From Duganella zoogloeoides (GTDB lineage Bacteria > Pseudomonadota > Gammaproteobacteria > Burkholderiales > Burkholderiaceae_D): 64,000 nt of DNA. The translations under genes were made by a program, and so were the position numbers. The DNA is taken from assembly GCF_034479515.1 (NCBI RefSeq), contig NZ_CP140152.1, positions 4,588,001-4,652,000 of the forward strand, read 5' to 3'. Below the pieces are notes generated by a model. It was not told the origin of the DNA and ran no database searches. It was given only the letters and a program-made list of their open reading frames with translations. Of the stretch, positions 19,392 through 31,431 are shown in pieces (within the stretch, counting starts at the first letter, position 1; the number at the start of each line of letters is the position of its first letter).

Positions 19392-20060
19392 TCAGGCGCG
19401 CAGGAAGTGGAATAAATTCCTGAGCATGCCGGCAGTCGCGCCCCAGATGTAATAGGTGCCATACGGCATGGCGTAGAAGCTGCGCCGGCCGGACGGCAGT
19501 TCGACCGACAAGCGCTGGTGGTGCAAGCCGTCCATCAGGAACGCCAGCGGCACCTCGAAAATCTCTTCCACCTCGCCGGGATCGGCTTGCAGGGTGAACG
19601 GCGGCGTCACCAGCGCCACCACCGGCGTGACGCGATAACCGGTGCCGGTGTAATAGTCGGGCAAGCTGCCGATCACTTCAACGTGGGGGCGATCAAGGCC
19701 AATTTCTTCTTCCGCCTCGCGCAGCGCGGTCTCGACCGGGCTGGCGTCGTACGCTTCGGCGCGGCCGCCGGGAAAGCTGATCTGGCCCGGGTGGTCGGTG
19801 AGGTCGGCGTTGCGCTGGGTGAGCACCAGGCTCAAACCCTCGGGACGCTGTACCAACGCGATCAGGACCGACGCGGCAGTGGCAGGCGAACCGTCCGCCC
19901 GCACCGCATAGTTGGTTTCAGCCGCTTCGGGCGCCCACTCGGGCTGCTCGGCAAAGCGCTGGCGCAGCCAGTCGGCGTTGAGACGTTCGATCGCCAGCGC
20001 CGGTTCGCCGGCGATCGCGTCGATCGGTAATATGCGGGGGTCGAACAGCAGCTTGGCCAA
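19392..20060 (-). CDS. Nudix hydrolase, coenzyme A pyrophosphatase type
   Basis: 222 residues if translation begins at the TTG at 20060, which has CGGAG at the right distance; no ATG or GTG fits. The CoA-pyrophosphatase block LTQRNADLTDHPGQISFPGG precedes the Nudix box (about 98-122, ending TALREAEEEIGL). Family members cut CoA or its oxidised forms to 4'-phosphopantetheine and 3',5'-ADP. The gene lies just 28 bases after the terminator of rplS, so it is probably transcribed by read-through or from a weak promoter of its own. Confidence 0.82.
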   Translation of the reverse strand: MAKLLFDPRILPIDAIAGEPALAIERLNADWLRQRFAEQPEWAPEAAETNYAVRADGSPATAASVLIALVQRPEGLSLVLTQRNADLTDHPGQISFPGGRAEAYDASPVETALREAEEEIGLDRPHVEVIGSLPDYYTGTGYRVTPVVALVTPPFTLQADPGEVEEIFEVPLAFLMDGLHHQRLSVELPSGRRSFYAMPYGTYYIWGATAGMLRNLFHFLRA

Positions 20061-20087
20061 GTGGGCTCCGGAATGAAGTAACCGACT

Positions 20088-20118
20088 AAAAAGAGGGGCA
20101 CCAACTTGGCGCCCCTCT
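20088..20118 (-). terminator. Intrinsic terminator after rplS
   Basis: On the minus strand, AGAGGGGC (20111-20118) pairs with GCCCCTCT (20092-20099) across an 11-base loop and runs into TTTTT. It ends the rpsP-rimM-trmD-rplS message 22 bases after the rplS stop. Confidence 0.85.
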
Positions 20119-20139
20119 CTCCAAACACAATCGCTGCTA

Positions 20140-20529
20140 TTAAGCGGCGACTGCTTTTTTCGCCGCTGGGCGACGGTTTGGCAGTTTTTCCTTGATACGT
20201 GCCGATTTACCGGAACGATCACGCAGGTAGTACAGTTTAGCGCGACGTACGTCACCGCGGCGTTTCACTTCGATCGAAGCGATCAGCGGGGAGTACAGTT
20301 GGAAGGTACGCTCAACGCCTTCGCCGGACGAGATCTTGCGAACGATGAAGTTCGAGTTCAGGCCACGGTTACGACGGGAGATCACGACGCCTTCGTATGC
20401 CTGGGCGCGCTTGCGGGTGCCTTCGACGACGTTGACGTTCACGACCACGGTATCGCCAGGTGCAAAATCAGGGATGGTTTTGCCCAGGCGAGCGATTTCT
20501 TCTTGCTCGAGTTGTTGAATCACGTTCAT
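20140..20529 (-). CDS. rplS: 50S ribosomal protein L19
   Basis: 129 residues starting [15 protein letters not shown], with the conserved L19 core ([20 protein letters not shown] and [20 protein letters not shown]). L19 sits at the interface of the two ribosomal subunits. The C-terminal tail is lysine and alanine rich. It is the last gene of the rpsP-rimM-trmD-rplS operon and is followed by an intrinsic terminator. The start at 20529 is the first that gives the universal N-terminus. Confidence 0.98.
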   Translation of the reverse strand: MNVIQQLEQEEIARLGKTIPDFAPGDTVVVNVNVVEGTRKRAQAYEGVVISRRNRGLNSNFIVRKISSGEGVERTFQLYSPLIASIEVKRRGDVRRAKLYYLRDRSGKSARIKEKLPNRRPAAKKAVAA

Positions 20530-20650
20530 TTTATAAACTCCAAAAGCCATCATGCCGGCGCGCTGTGGGGTTGAGCCCGATGCCCGGTAGAGGATGGTGC
20601 ACTACAATAAAAATAGACAGGTATACCTGCCCGGGGACTACAACAGGTTT

Positions 20651-21397
20651 TTATAAACCTGCCAAAAACTTTTCATCGACCTTGCTCAGCTGCCCCGCCG
20701 CGCGGGCCTTGACCAGCAGGTCGGGCCGCTTGCGCGCGGTCGCTTCCAGCATGCGCTGGCGCCGCCACTTGCCAATCTCGGCATGGTTGCCGCCCATTAA
20801 AACCGGCGGTACCGCCACGCCTTCGTACGACTCGGGGCGCGTGTAATGCGGCGAATCGAGCAGGCCGTTCACGAAACTGTCTTCAACGGCCGAGGCATCC
20901 GTGTTCAACACGCCGGGAATCAGGCGGATCACGGCATCCATCAAGGCCATTGCCGGCAACTCGCCGCCGGACAGCACGAAATCGCCGAGGCTGATTTCTT
21001 CGTCGATGCAGCGGTCCAACAGGCGCTGATCGACTGCTTCGTAGCGGCCGCACAGGATCACCAGGCCGGGTTCCTGCTTGAGCTGGACCACGCGCTCGTG
21101 CGTCAACTGCTTGCCCTGGGGCGACATGAACACCACGCGCGGCGCCGGCAAACCGGCTTCAACTTGCCGCGCTTTCGCTGCGTTGATGGTCGCTTCCAGG
21201 GGTTTGGCCAGCATCACCATGCCGGGGCCGCCACCGTACGGGCGGTCATCCACGGTGCGGTGATTGTCGGTGGTGAAATCACGCGGATTCCACAACGACA
21301 AGCCACATTTATTTTGTTCGAACGCGCGCCGGGTGACACCCGACTGCGTCAGTGCGGCGAACATTTCGGGGAACAGGGTCACGACATCAAATTGCAT
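20651..21397 (-). CDS. trmD: tRNA (guanine-N1)-methyltransferase
   Basis: 248 residues, full family length. The enzyme methylates guanine 37 next to the anticodon with S-adenosylmethionine. The trefoil-knot SPOUT motifs are clear: the N-terminus [12 protein letters not shown], the YGGGPGMVM loop, and [13 protein letters not shown] with the DFVLSGGE segment. It lies 21 bases after rimM in the classic ribosomal operon, which couples translation-factor production to maturation of tRNA and the 30S subunit. Confidence 0.97.
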   Translation of the reverse strand: MQFDVVTLFPEMFAALTQSGVTRRAFEQNKCGLSLWNPRDFTTDNHRTVDDRPYGGGPGMVMLAKPLEATINAAKARQVEAGLPAPRVVFMSPQGKQLTHERVVQLKQEPGLVILCGRYEAVDQRLLDRCIDEEISLGDFVLSGGELPAMALMDAVIRLIPGVLNTDASAVEDSFVNGLLDSPHYTRPESYEGVAVPPVLMGGNHAEIGKWRRQRMLEATARKRPDLLVKARAAGQLSKVDEKFLAGL

Positions 21398-21418
21398 GGC
21401 GGGCCGCCCTTATGTTCA

Positions 21419-21979
21419 CTAGTAATCAAGGCCCCAATCGACAGTAATTTTTTTCGCCTCTTTGTCCACCTTGATGATGAACGCTTCGACAAATGGAATC
21501 AGGCGCTCTTGCGCCGCGTCGTCGGGTGCTGCCTCTGCGGAAGTTGCCGGCTTGATGCGCAAGATCGACTGTGGACCGTTGCTCATCATGTCAGTCACCG
21601 TACCGAGGGACTCACCTTGCAGATTTTCTACTTCCAGACCAATCAACTCGGTCCAGTAAAACTCGTCTTCCGACAATACCGGGAAGCGGCTGCGCGGAAT
21701 GGAAACAGCGGCGCCCTTGAGCGCTTCTGCGACATTCCGGTCAGTGACGCCGACCAGCTGTGCGACCACGTCGCCGCCATGCAGTTTGCACTGCTTGACA
21801 TCGACATCGTGCAAGATGGGCTTGTCGATCCACCAGGTTTTCACCGAGAGCAGCGCATCCGCATCTTCCGAGAAAGGACGGATCCTCACCCAGCCAGCGA
21901 CGCCATAGGCACCGAAGACAAAGCCTACCTGTGCCAGATCGTCGGGGACTTGCACCCCGGATGCTTGCTTATCGGTCAA
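21419..21979 (-). CDS. rimM: 16S rRNA processing/ribosome maturation factor RimM
   Basis: 186 residues. The N-terminal RimM beta-barrel (VGFVFGAYGVAGWVRIRPFS) and the C-terminal PRC-barrel (FYWTELIGLEVENLQGE... LIPFVEAFIIKVD) are both present. RimM binds S19 and helps to fold the 30S head. It follows rpsP after 12 bases. A short alanine/aspartate insert (SAEAAPDDAAQE) in the C-terminal half is the only departure from the compact form. Confidence 0.97.
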   Translation of the reverse strand: MTDKQASGVQVPDDLAQVGFVFGAYGVAGWVRIRPFSEDADALLSVKTWWIDKPILHDVDVKQCKLHGGDVVAQLVGVTDRNVAEALKGAAVSIPRSRFPVLSEDEFYWTELIGLEVENLQGESLGTVTDMMSNGPQSILRIKPATSAEAAPDDAAQERLIPFVEAFIIKVDKEAKKITVDWGLDY

Positions 21980-21991
21980 ACCAGCAACCTA

Positions 21992-22237
21992 TTACGCTGC
22001 TTTGTTCGAAGCTACCAGGCGAGCCACGGTTGGCGACAGTTGCGCGCCGACCGATTGCCAGTGAGCCAGACGGTCAGCGGTGATGCGCAGTGGCACTTCG
22101 CCGCCTTGCGCCATCGGGTTGTAGAAACCGATGCGTTCGATGAAACGGCCATCGCGACGATTGCGCGAATCGGTTGCAACGATGTTGAAGAACGGACGCT
22201 TCTTGGCGCCTCCACGAGCTAAACGAATAACGACCAT
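21992..22237 (-). CDS. rpsP: 30S ribosomal protein S16
   Basis: 81 residues beginning [20 protein letters not shown], the universal S16 N-terminus; the [12 protein letters not shown] block is also intact. S16 binds 16S rRNA in early 30S assembly. It is the first gene of the four-gene operon, with a strong promoter 40-70 bases upstream. Confidence 0.98.
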   Translation of the reverse strand: MVVIRLARGGAKKRPFFNIVATDSRNRRDGRFIERIGFYNPMAQGGEVPLRITADRLAHWQSVGAQLSPTVARLVASNKAA

Positions 22238-22277
22238 AATATTTCCAAAAAGTGTGCTAGGACGGAAAAAGCCGCAA

Positions 22278-22307
22278 ATTATAGCGCGCCTGACCGCAAA
22301 GCAGCAA
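22278..22307 (-). promoter_or_regulatory. Sigma70 promoter of the rpsP operon
   Basis: The minus strand reads TTGCTG (22302-22307), an 18-base GC-rich spacer and a perfect TATAAT (22278-22283). The expected start of transcription leaves a leader of about 34 bases before rpsP. Confidence 0.8.
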
Positions 22308-22464
22308 GCGTTAATGAAATAATCGGGCAGATTGGGGTAATCGAAGATTATCCCCCGTTCCGGCCAACGGGGCAATACCTGGAGAGGCTTCTTGCCAAAA
22401 AAGTAGGCCGGGGGCGACATTATGACCGATACTGGCCGCCTCCGAACTTTTTTGCCGCATTCCA

Positions 22465-22881
22465 ATGACCGCACGCCACAAAAGCAAGACCACCGCTACC
22501 CTGCTCGCCTTCCTGTTCGGCGGCCTCGGCCTGCAACGCCTGTACCTGCGCGGCTGGCGCGATCCGTGGCTGTGGCTGCACCTGGCGGCCCTGCCCGCCG
22601 CCTGGCTGGTGGCCACGCTGGCGCCGCAAGCGGACGGCTTCTACCAGCTGTTACCGATTATGCTGTCGGGACTGGCAGGCTTCCTGGAAGCGCTGGTGCT
22701 GGGCCTGATGCCTGACGACAAGTGGGATGCGCGCTTCAATCCGCACTCCGCAAAGCAGTCGGACACGCGCTGGCCCATCGCCATCGTCCTGGTTGCCACC
22801 ATGACCATCGGCGCCGCGAGCTTGATTGCCACAATCTCACGCCTTTTCGATCTGCTCTACACAGGCGGCGCCTACGGCTAA
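22465..22881 (+). CDS. TM2/NINE-domain membrane protein
   Basis: 138 residues. It starts with a short basic stretch ([10 protein letters not shown]), then [19 protein letters not shown], the GG-x-G-x-x-R/H-x-F/L-Y turn of the TM2 (NINE) family. A second hydrophobic helix follows and a third lies near [17 protein letters not shown]. It is an inner-membrane protein of unknown role. It is followed 25 bases later by the glycine-zipper gene and may share its message. Confidence 0.78.
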   Translation: MTARHKSKTTATLLAFLFGGLGLQRLYLRGWRDPWLWLHLAALPAAWLVATLAPQADGFYQLLPIMLSGLAGFLEALVLGLMPDDKWDARFNPHSAKQSDTRWPIAIVLVATMTIGAASLIATISRLFDLLYTGGAYG

Positions 22882-22906
22882 CTTTACAATTAACGAGGAG
22901 AACAAT

Positions 22907-23497
22907 ATGAACAAGCACTCCATCCTGCTGGCAGTGGCGCTCACTACCCTGACATCGACGTCCTATGCGCAGATGAGCAAGTCGGAATACAACGCCGAGA
23001 CCAAGCGCATCGCCACCCGCTACGCGGCAGACAAGAAACTGTGCGCGGAAGAAGGCAGTTCGAGCGCGCGCATGCAGTGCCTGCGCGACGCCCAGAGCGA
23101 ATACACGCAGCACAATGCCGACGCCAAGGCGCGCTACAACACCAAGGCGCCCAAAGCGACGGCTTGCCACGACTGCGGCCGCGTCACCTCGGTCGTTGTC
23201 GGTGAAAAAGCCGGTGAAGGCGGCGCCGTGGGCCTGATCGCCGGCGGCGTGGCCGGCGCCCTGCTGGGCAACCAGGTCGGCAGCGGCGGCGGCAAGAAGC
23301 TCGCCACCCTGGCCGGTGCCGCCGGTGGCGCCTACGCGGGCAAGCAAGTGGAAGGCCATGCACGGACCACCAAGCAGTGGACCGTGCACGTGCGCTACGA
23401 CGACGGCAAGCAGGACAGTTTTGTGTACGACAACGACCCGCAGATGGCCAACGGCGACCGGGTGCAGAAGCAGAACGGCACGTTAATTCGCCGCTAA
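22907..23497 (+). CDS. Exported glycine-zipper protein
   Basis: 196 residues with GAGGAG upstream of the ATG at 22907. A signal peptide (about 21 residues, ending SYAQ) is followed by a charged region with two Cys-containing turns, then a glycine-zipper 2TM segment (VGLIAGGVAGALLGNQVG and AGAAGGAYAGKQVEG). It ends in a small beta domain with VRYDDG and GDRV. Such proteins sit in the outer envelope, like SlyB and Rcs-type lipoproteins, but there is no lipobox here. An almost identical C-terminal motif occurs in the lipoprotein at 55274. A bidirectional terminator follows. Confidence 0.82.
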   Translation: MNKHSILLAVALTTLTSTSYAQMSKSEYNAETKRIATRYAADKKLCAEEGSSSARMQCLRDAQSEYTQHNADAKARYNTKAPKATACHDCGRVTSVVVGEKAGEGGAVGLIAGGVAGALLGNQVGSGGGKKLATLAGAAGGAYAGKQVEGHARTTKQWTVHVRYDDGKQDSFVYDNDPQMANGDRVQKQNGTLIRR

Positions 23498-23567
23498 GAG
23501 CACGCGATAAACGCCTTCGCGGCGTTGCAGCGCTTCGCTCCGAAGGTGTTCTCGGGCACCCCATATC

Positions 23568-23599
23568 GTAAAAAAAGCAGCCGAGGCTGCTTTTTTTAC
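23568..23599. terminator. Bidirectional intrinsic terminator
   Basis: GCAGC-CGAG-GCTGC is flanked by seven A and seven T, symmetric in both directions. It separates the convergent glycine-zipper gene (plus) and acyl-CoA dehydrogenase gene (minus). Confidence 0.9.
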
Positions 23600-23611
23600 G
23601 TCCGGGGGAGC

Positions 23612-25402
23612 TTAGAACTGCGCCTCATCCAGCGCCAGCACGCCGGCGCTGCCATCGACAATCGCCGTGCGCAGGCTGCTCGACTGCGACAGGATGTGGT
23701 CGGCAAAGAAGCGTGCCGTGCCAATCTTGGCCCGGTAGAAGCCGGCATCACCCTCGCCCGCTTCGAGCTTGCCTTGCGCAATCGCCGCTGCGCGCGCCAT
23801 TTGCCAGCCGCCCAGCACCACGCCAGCCAGTTTCAGGTACAGCACGCTGCCGGCAAACACGGCTTTGACGTCGCTCTTGACGTTGGCCACCACGAAGTCC
23901 ACCGCTGCCGCCAGGTCGTCGGCGCCGGCCGCCAGTTGCTGGGCAATCGCTTGCAGGTTGGCGTCGCCCGATGCGGCCAGCTGCGCCTGGGTGGCGCGCA
24001 CTTGCTCGACCAGGCCCCTGGCCACGGCGCCGCCGTCGCGCACGGTCTTGCGGCCCACCAGGTCGTTGGCCTGGATCGCGGTCGTGCCTTCGTAAATCGT
24101 GAGGATCTTGGCGTCGCGGTAATGCTGGGCCGCGCCCGTCTCTTCGATGAAGCCCATGCCGCCGTGCACCTGCACGCCATCGCGCGCCACGTCCTGCGAC
24201 ATTTCGGTGGACCAGCCCTTGATGATCGGCACCAGGTATTCGTACACGGCCAGGTTCTGCTTGCGCACCGCCTCGTCGGCGTGGCTGTGGGCGATGTCGG
24301 ACAAGCCCGCCCCCACGTAGGCCAGCGCTCGCGCTGCCTCGGTTTGCGAGCGCATATTCATCAGCATGCGGCGCACGTCCGGGTGGTGGATGATGGCGAC
24401 CGGACCGGCGGAGCCAGCCACATCGCGCGACTGCACGCGGTCGCGCGCAAACGCCACCGCTTTTTGATACGCGCGCTCGGCCAGCCCAATGCCTTGCAGA
24501 CCGACGCCGAAGCGCGCCGCGTTCATCATGATGAACATGTATTCGAGGCCGCGATTTTCTTCGCCGACCAGGGTGCCGATGGCGCCGCCGTGGTCGCCGA
24601 ATTGCAGCACGGCCGTGGGGCTGGCCTTGATGCCGAGCTTGTGTTCGAGCGAGACGCAGTGGGCGTCGTTGCGCGCGCCCAGCGTGCCGTCGGCATTGAC
24701 CAGGAACTTCGGGACGATGAACAGCGAAATACCTTTGACACCGGCCGGCGCATCGGGCGTGCGCGCCAGCACCAGGTGCACGATGTTGTCGGAGAAATCA
24801 TGCTCGCCGTACGTAATAAAGATCTTGGTGCCGAACACTTTATAGGTGCCGTCACCCTGCGGCTCGGCGCGGGTGCGCACGGCGGCCAGGTCGGAGCCCG
24901 CTTGCGGCTCGGTCAGGTTCATGGTGCCGGTCCATTCGCCCGAGACCAGCTTTTCCAGGTAAATCGCTTTTTGCTCGTCGCTGCCGGCCGTCAGCAGCGC
25001 TTCGATGGCGCCGTCCGACAGCAGCGGGCACAGCGCGAACGAAATGCTGCCCGAGTTCAGCATCTCGATGCACGGCGTGGCCAGCAACTTGGGCAAGCCC
25101 TGGCCGCCAAACTCGACCGGATGCTGCACACCCTGCCAGCCCGCCTCGCCGAAGGCCTTGAACGCGGCTTTAAAGCCTTTCGAGGTGGTGACCTGGCCGT
25201 CGTGCCAATAACTTGGCTCCTTGTCGCTGGCGTGGTTCAGTGGCGCGATCACGCCGCTGACGAACTTGCCGTTTTCTTCGAGGATGGCTTCGGCCGTGTC
25301 GAGGGTGGCGTCTTCATTGCCGGGCAGCGCGGTGACGGTGGCCAGGTCGGCCAGTTCGTTGATGACGAACAGCATGTCTTTGAGGGGGGCTTGGTAGGGC
25401 AT
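23612..25402 (-). CDS. Acyl-CoA dehydrogenase, long form with C-terminal extension
   Basis: 596 residues, longer than the ~380-residue core family because of a C-terminal helical domain (about 470-596), as in the class with the 'acyl-CoA dehydrogenase C-terminal-like' region. FAD-binding segments (TMNLTEPQAGSDLAA and VFGTKIFITYGEHD), VHGGMGF and the likely catalytic glutamate in ILTIYEGTTAIQ are visible. It oxidises an acyl-CoA to the 2-enoyl-CoA and passes electrons to the electron-transfer flavoprotein encoded by the etfBA genes just upstream on the same strand. A terminator lies between etfA and this gene, so it probably has its own promoter or relies on read-through. Confidence 0.9.
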   Translation of the reverse strand: MPYQAPLKDMLFVINELADLATVTALPGNEDATLDTAEAILEENGKFVSGVIAPLNHASDKEPSYWHDGQVTTSKGFKAAFKAFGEAGWQGVQHPVEFGGQGLPKLLATPCIEMLNSGSISFALCPLLSDGAIEALLTAGSDEQKAIYLEKLVSGEWTGTMNLTEPQAGSDLAAVRTRAEPQGDGTYKVFGTKIFITYGEHDFSDNIVHLVLARTPDAPAGVKGISLFIVPKFLVNADGTLGARNDAHCVSLEHKLGIKASPTAVLQFGDHGGAIGTLVGEENRGLEYMFIMMNAARFGVGLQGIGLAERAYQKAVAFARDRVQSRDVAGSAGPVAIIHHPDVRRMLMNMRSQTEAARALAYVGAGLSDIAHSHADEAVRKQNLAVYEYLVPIIKGWSTEMSQDVARDGVQVHGGMGFIEETGAAQHYRDAKILTIYEGTTAIQANDLVGRKTVRDGGAVARGLVEQVRATQAQLAASGDANLQAIAQQLAAGADDLAAAVDFVVANVKSDVKAVFAGSVLYLKLAGVVLGGWQMARAAAIAQGKLEAGEGDAGFYRAKIGTARFFADHILSQSSSLRTAIVDGSAGVLALDEAQF

Positions 25403-25442
25403 GATGTCTCCGGATTCTGATGTCGTGTAGGGAAATTCGGGT

Positions 25443-25490
25443 AAAAAAAAGCCACGATGGTCAGGCGTCTAGCGCGCGACCAGCGTGGCT
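25443..25490 (-). terminator. Intrinsic terminator after etfA
   Basis: On the minus strand, AGCCACGCTGGTC pairs with TGACCATCGTGGCT over an irregular ~20-base loop and is followed by eight T. It lies 18 bases after the etfA stop. Confidence 0.75.
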
Positions 25491-25507
25491 CCTTGCAGCA
25501 GGGAGGA

Positions 25508-26446
25508 TTAGCCCAGCTCGGCCACCAGCTGCGGCACCACTTCAAACAGGTCGCCCACGATGCCGTAGTCAGCCACCGAGAAGATCGGCGCTTCCGGATC
25601 CTTGTTGATCGCCACGATGACTTTCGAGTCTTTCATGCCGGCCAAGTGCTGGATCGCGCCCGAGATACCGACGGCGATGTACAGGTTGGGCGCGACGATC
25701 TTGCCGGTCTGGCCCACTTGCCAGTCGTTCGGCACATAGCCGGCATCGACTGCTGCACGCGAGGCGCCCATGGCGGCGTTCAGCTTGTCGGCCAGCGGTT
25801 CCAGCACTTTGAAGGCTTCGCCCGAACCCATGCCACGGCCACCGGACACGATCACCTTGGCGGCGGTCAGTTCCGGACGGTCGGACTTGGCCAGCTCGCG
25901 GCCCACAAAACTCGACTTGCCCGAATCGGCCACAGCGGCAACGGTTTCGGTGGCAGCCGAACCACCGGTGGCAGCGGCAGCATCGAAGCCGGTAGCGCGC
26001 ACGGTGATGACCTTGATCTTGTCGGACGATTGCACGTAGGCAATCGCGTTACCGGCGTAGATCGGACGCTCGAAGGTATCGGGCGAATCGACCTTGGTGA
26101 TTTCGGAAATCTGCGCCACGTCCAGCTTGGCGGCCACGCGTGGCAGGATGTTCTTGCCGTAGGCGGTGGCTGGCGCCAGGATGTGGCTGTAGGCATCGCC
26201 CTGCGCCAGGGTCAGGATTTGCTCGGCGACGTTTTCGGCCAGGCCGTCGGCAAAGTGCGGCGCGTCGGCCACGATGACTTTCGACACACCGGCGATTTGC
26301 GCGGCAGCCGCAGCGGCAGCGCCGGCGTTGGAACCGGCCACCAGCACGTGCACGTCGCCGCCGCACTGGGCAGCTGCGGTCACGGTGTGGAGGGTGCTGC
26401 CTTTCAGGCTGGCGTTGTCGTGTTCTGCGATAACTAATGCGACCAT
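25508..26446 (-). CDS. etfA: Electron transfer flavoprotein alpha subunit
   Basis: 312 residues starting [20 protein letters not shown]. The FAD-binding C-terminal half is complete: [49 protein letters not shown] and [12 protein letters not shown]. With EtfB it forms the soluble FAD/AMP heterodimer that collects electrons from acyl-CoA dehydrogenases and gives them to ETF-ubiquinone oxidoreductase. It follows etfB by 10 bases in one operon. Confidence 0.97.
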   Translation of the reverse strand: MVALVIAEHDNASLKGSTLHTVTAAAQCGGDVHVLVAGSNAGAAAAAAAQIAGVSKVIVADAPHFADGLAENVAEQILTLAQGDAYSHILAPATAYGKNILPRVAAKLDVAQISEITKVDSPDTFERPIYAGNAIAYVQSSDKIKVITVRATGFDAAAATGGSAATETVAAVADSGKSSFVGRELAKSDRPELTAAKVIVSGGRGMGSGEAFKVLEPLADKLNAAMGASRAAVDAGYVPNDWQVGQTGKIVAPNLYIAVGISGAIQHLAGMKDSKVIVAINKDPEAPIFSVADYGIVGDLFEVVPQLVAELG

Positions 26447-26456
26447 GATGATTCCT

Positions 26457-27206
26457 TTAGATGACTTTGGCTTCGGTGCGCAGCTTGGCGACCAGGATGG
26501 CGGCGTCCGGCACGATGATGCCGGCCGAGCGCTTGGCAGGCTCGACAACCTTCAGCGTTTTCAGGCGCGGGGTCACATCGACGCCCAGGTCTTCCGGCTT
26601 GGTCACGTCCAGCGGTTTTTTCTTGGCCTTCATAATGTTCGGCAGCGTCACGTAGCGCGGCTCGTTCAGGCGCAGGTCGGTGGTGATGATCGCTGGCAGG
26701 GTGAGCGCCAGGGTTTCCAGGCCGCCGTCCACTTCGCGGGTAACGGTGACTTTACCGTCTTCCAGTTCCACTTTCGACGCGAACGTCGCTTGTGGCCAAC
26801 CGAGCAAGGCAGCCAGCATCTGGCCGGTCTGGTTGGAGTCGTCGTCGATGGCCTGTTTGCCCAGGATGATCAGTTGCGGCTGCTCCTTGTCGGCCAGCGC
26901 CTTGATCAGCTTGGCCACTGCCAGCGGTTCCAGTTCCACGTCGGTCTGCACCAGGATGCCGCGATCGGCGCCGATTGCCATGCCGGTGCGCAGGGTTTCC
27001 TGGCACTTGTCGACGCCGCACGATATCGCCACCACCTCGGTGACCTTGCCCGATTCCTTGAGGCGCGTGGCTTCTTCCAGCGCGATCTCGTCGAACGGGT
27101 TCATCGACATTTTGACATTGGCGATATCGACGCCGGTGCCGTCCGATTTGACGCGGACCTTGACGTTGTAGTCGACCACGCGTTTGACGGGTACCAAGAC
27201 TTTCAT
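26457..27206 (-). CDS. etfB: Electron transfer flavoprotein beta subunit
   Basis: 249 residues, normal length. The N-terminus [20 protein letters not shown] and the EtfB signature region ([19 protein letters not shown], followed by [18 protein letters not shown]) are intact; the latter is the recognition loop that docks on acyl-CoA dehydrogenase. It is the first gene of etfBA, with a -10 TATAAT promoter about 50 bases upstream. Confidence 0.97.
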   Translation of the reverse strand: MKVLVPVKRVVDYNVKVRVKSDGTGVDIANVKMSMNPFDEIALEEATRLKESGKVTEVVAISCGVDKCQETLRTGMAIGADRGILVQTDVELEPLAVAKLIKALADKEQPQLIILGKQAIDDDSNQTGQMLAALLGWPQATFASKVELEDGKVTVTREVDGGLETLALTLPAIITTDLRLNEPRYVTLPNIMKAKKKPLDVTKPEDLGVDVTPRLKTLKVVEPAKRSAGIIVPDAAILVAKLRTEAKVI

Positions 27207-27256
27207 AGCTGTGCCTTTGGGAAAATAGTGAATAACGGACTAAATTAGTGGGCTAG

Positions 27257-27286
27257 ATTATATGAGAAATCCGCCGGACACAATAA
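27257..27286 (-). promoter_or_regulatory. Promoter of etfBA
   Basis: The minus strand has TTATTG (27281-27286), an 18-base spacer and TATAAT (27257-27262). The -10 is perfect and the -35 is weak. Confidence 0.55.
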
Positions 27287-27402
27287 ATTAAAGCACGATC
27301 GTGCGATTTTTAGTTAGTGGAAGTCGTCTAAAAAGCTTCTTAGACGATCATTCCATTTGCAATGCTGAGTGAGGGCTTGGTGAGAAAGAAAACGCCAAAG
27401 GC

Positions 27403-27660
27403 TTATTTGCGGCGCATCAAAAAGACGAATTCGCGGCCCGTTTGCACGTGCGAGAGCAGTGCGTTGCCGGTTTGTTTGGCGAAAGCCTGGAAGTCGCGAA
27501 CGGAGCCAGGGTCGGTTGCCATGATGCGCAGCACTTCGCCGCTTTGCAGTTCTGCCAGGGCTTTTTTCGCCTTGAGGATCGGCAGCGGGCAATGCAGTTC
27601 GCGCGCATCGAGTTCCATGTGGAATTCCATGATTTCGTTGTCTAGTATCGTGTCGGTCAT
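27403..27660 (-). CDS. TusA/SirA-like sulfurtransferase
   Basis: 85 residues. The family motif ELDARELHCPLPILKAKKAL holds the catalytic cysteine (Cys24) in a CPxP setting. TusA-type proteins carry persulfide sulphur on this cysteine for tRNA thiolation, molybdenum cofactor or other sulphur routes. The N-terminus has an extra ~10 residues; an in-frame ATG at 27630 would give a shorter, more typical form. It is a single gene between etfBA and alaS with no linked tus genes, so the acceptor is unknown. Confidence 0.85.
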   Translation of the reverse strand: MTDTILDNEIMEFHMELDARELHCPLPILKAKKALAELQSGEVLRIMATDPGSVRDFQAFAKQTGNALLSHVQTGREFVFLMRRK

Positions 27661-27813
27661 CTTGAACCCGCTAGTTAGCTAGGAAGTAGTGCAGCATTTT
27701 CGCAATACTACTCCTTTTCAGTGCTCTTGACGCGCTGCACCAAAATAGTTCGTAGCCCGTTGCAATTCTGCAACGGGAACTTGCAAGTATACAATCAAGT
27801 CGTTCAAACAATA

Positions 27814-27840
27814 ACGGCCCGCGCTTGACACGCGGGCCGT
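27814..27840. terminator. Probable terminator of alaS
   Basis: A perfect 10-bp stem ACGGCCCGCG/CGCGGGCCGT with a seven-base loop. In the alaS direction it is followed by ATTGTTTGAACG, a weak T-run, so it is probably an imperfect intrinsic terminator. Confidence 0.65.
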
Positions 27841-27892
27841 CGATACCCCTGATTTTACAGGGTTACTTGCAATGCAGGACTATATTTTGCCC

Positions 27893-30502
<2,610 letters not shown>

Positions 30503-30572
30503 GTCGTATGCAGGGAGGGTAGCTGGCAAATGCAAAGGGTTGATTATATATGACGTCCAGTACGGCAGGGCT

Positions 30573-31325
30573 TCAGGCGAATGCCGGGCCGATCAAATCC
30601 ACCCGATCCGTGCAAAAGCCGTCCACGCCCCACAACAGGATTTCGCGGGCCCGGGCCGGATCGTTGACGGTATAGCAAAACAGGCCAAAGCCGGCTTGCT
30701 TGATGGTCGCGGCCAGTTCCGGGGTCAAATGCTTGTGGTTGGTGTTGATGGACACGGCTTGCAGCGCCCTGGCTTGCTCTTGCCAGTCGGCCGGAATGCG
30801 GTCGAGCAAATACGCGCGCGGCACCTCGGGCGCGCCATCGCGGGCGGCAGCCAGCGCCTCGAAGCTGAACGAGGACAGCAATGGCACATGGGCCATGCCG
30901 CCTGCTGCGATCTCGTCGGCATAGGCGTCGCGCGTCACCCGCGCCACCCAGGCGCCGGTAGCAGCTTCAAAACCGTCGGCGGGCTTGATTTCCACGTTCA
31001 TCCAGATGCCCTGCTCCTTGCAGTAATCGATGAACTGGGTGTAGTACGGCACCGGTTCGCCCTTGAACTGGACGCTGTGCCAGCTGCCGGCATCCATCGC
31101 CGCCAGGTCGCGCGCCAGCGTTTGCGCGACCGCGCCGGGCCCGGCCACGGTGCGGCCGAAATCGGGGTCGTGCATGACCATGCCGATGCCGTCTTTCGAC
31201 AGCATCACGTCGAACTCGACGGCGCGGAAGCCGTAAGCAAGACCGGCGCGCAAGCCGGCCACCGTGTTTTCCGGCGCCAGGATGCCGCCGCCGCGATGCG
31301 CAACAATTTTAGGATATGGCCACAT
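30573..31325 (-). CDS. ugpQ: Glycerophosphodiester phosphodiesterase
   Basis: 250 residues, cytoplasmic form without a signal peptide. The GDPD active site is clear: HRGG with His10, PENT with Glu19, EFDVML with Glu37 and Asp39, and HD at 52-53. It cleaves glycerophosphodiesters to glycerol-3-phosphate and an alcohol, recycling phospholipid head groups. It lies upstream of alaS on the same strand, with its own start at the ATG at 31325. No ugp transporter is nearby. Confidence 0.9.
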   Translation of the reverse strand: MWPYPKIVAHRGGGILAPENTVAGLRAGLAYGFRAVEFDVMLSKDGIGMVMHDPDFGRTVAGPGAVAQTLARDLAAMDAGSWHSVQFKGEPVPYYTQFIDYCKEQGIWMNVEIKPADGFEAATGAWVARVTRDAYADEIAAGGMAHVPLLSSFSFEALAAARDGAPEVPRAYLLDRIPADWQEQARALQAVSINTNHKHLTPELAATIKQAGFGLFCYTVNDPARAREILLWGVDGFCTDRVDLIGPAFA

Positions 31326-31431
31326 GATGCCGAATTAGTGATGGAATTGGGAGGGACGGAACCACGACACTATCACGATCCCGGCACAGACACTACACTG
31401 GCGGGCGAGACTTCCCAAGAGAGAGATAAAG

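Noticed and set aside
20061..20255. Longer Nudix reading frame to 20255
   Set aside because: It would overlap rplS and the rplS terminator. The extra residues have no Nudix-family similarity.
23498..23560. Second copy of the 1101-1219 palindrome near CGCCTTCGCGGCGTTGCAGC
   Set aside because: The bases only share a general GC-rich hairpin character; no arm of the long palindrome aligns.
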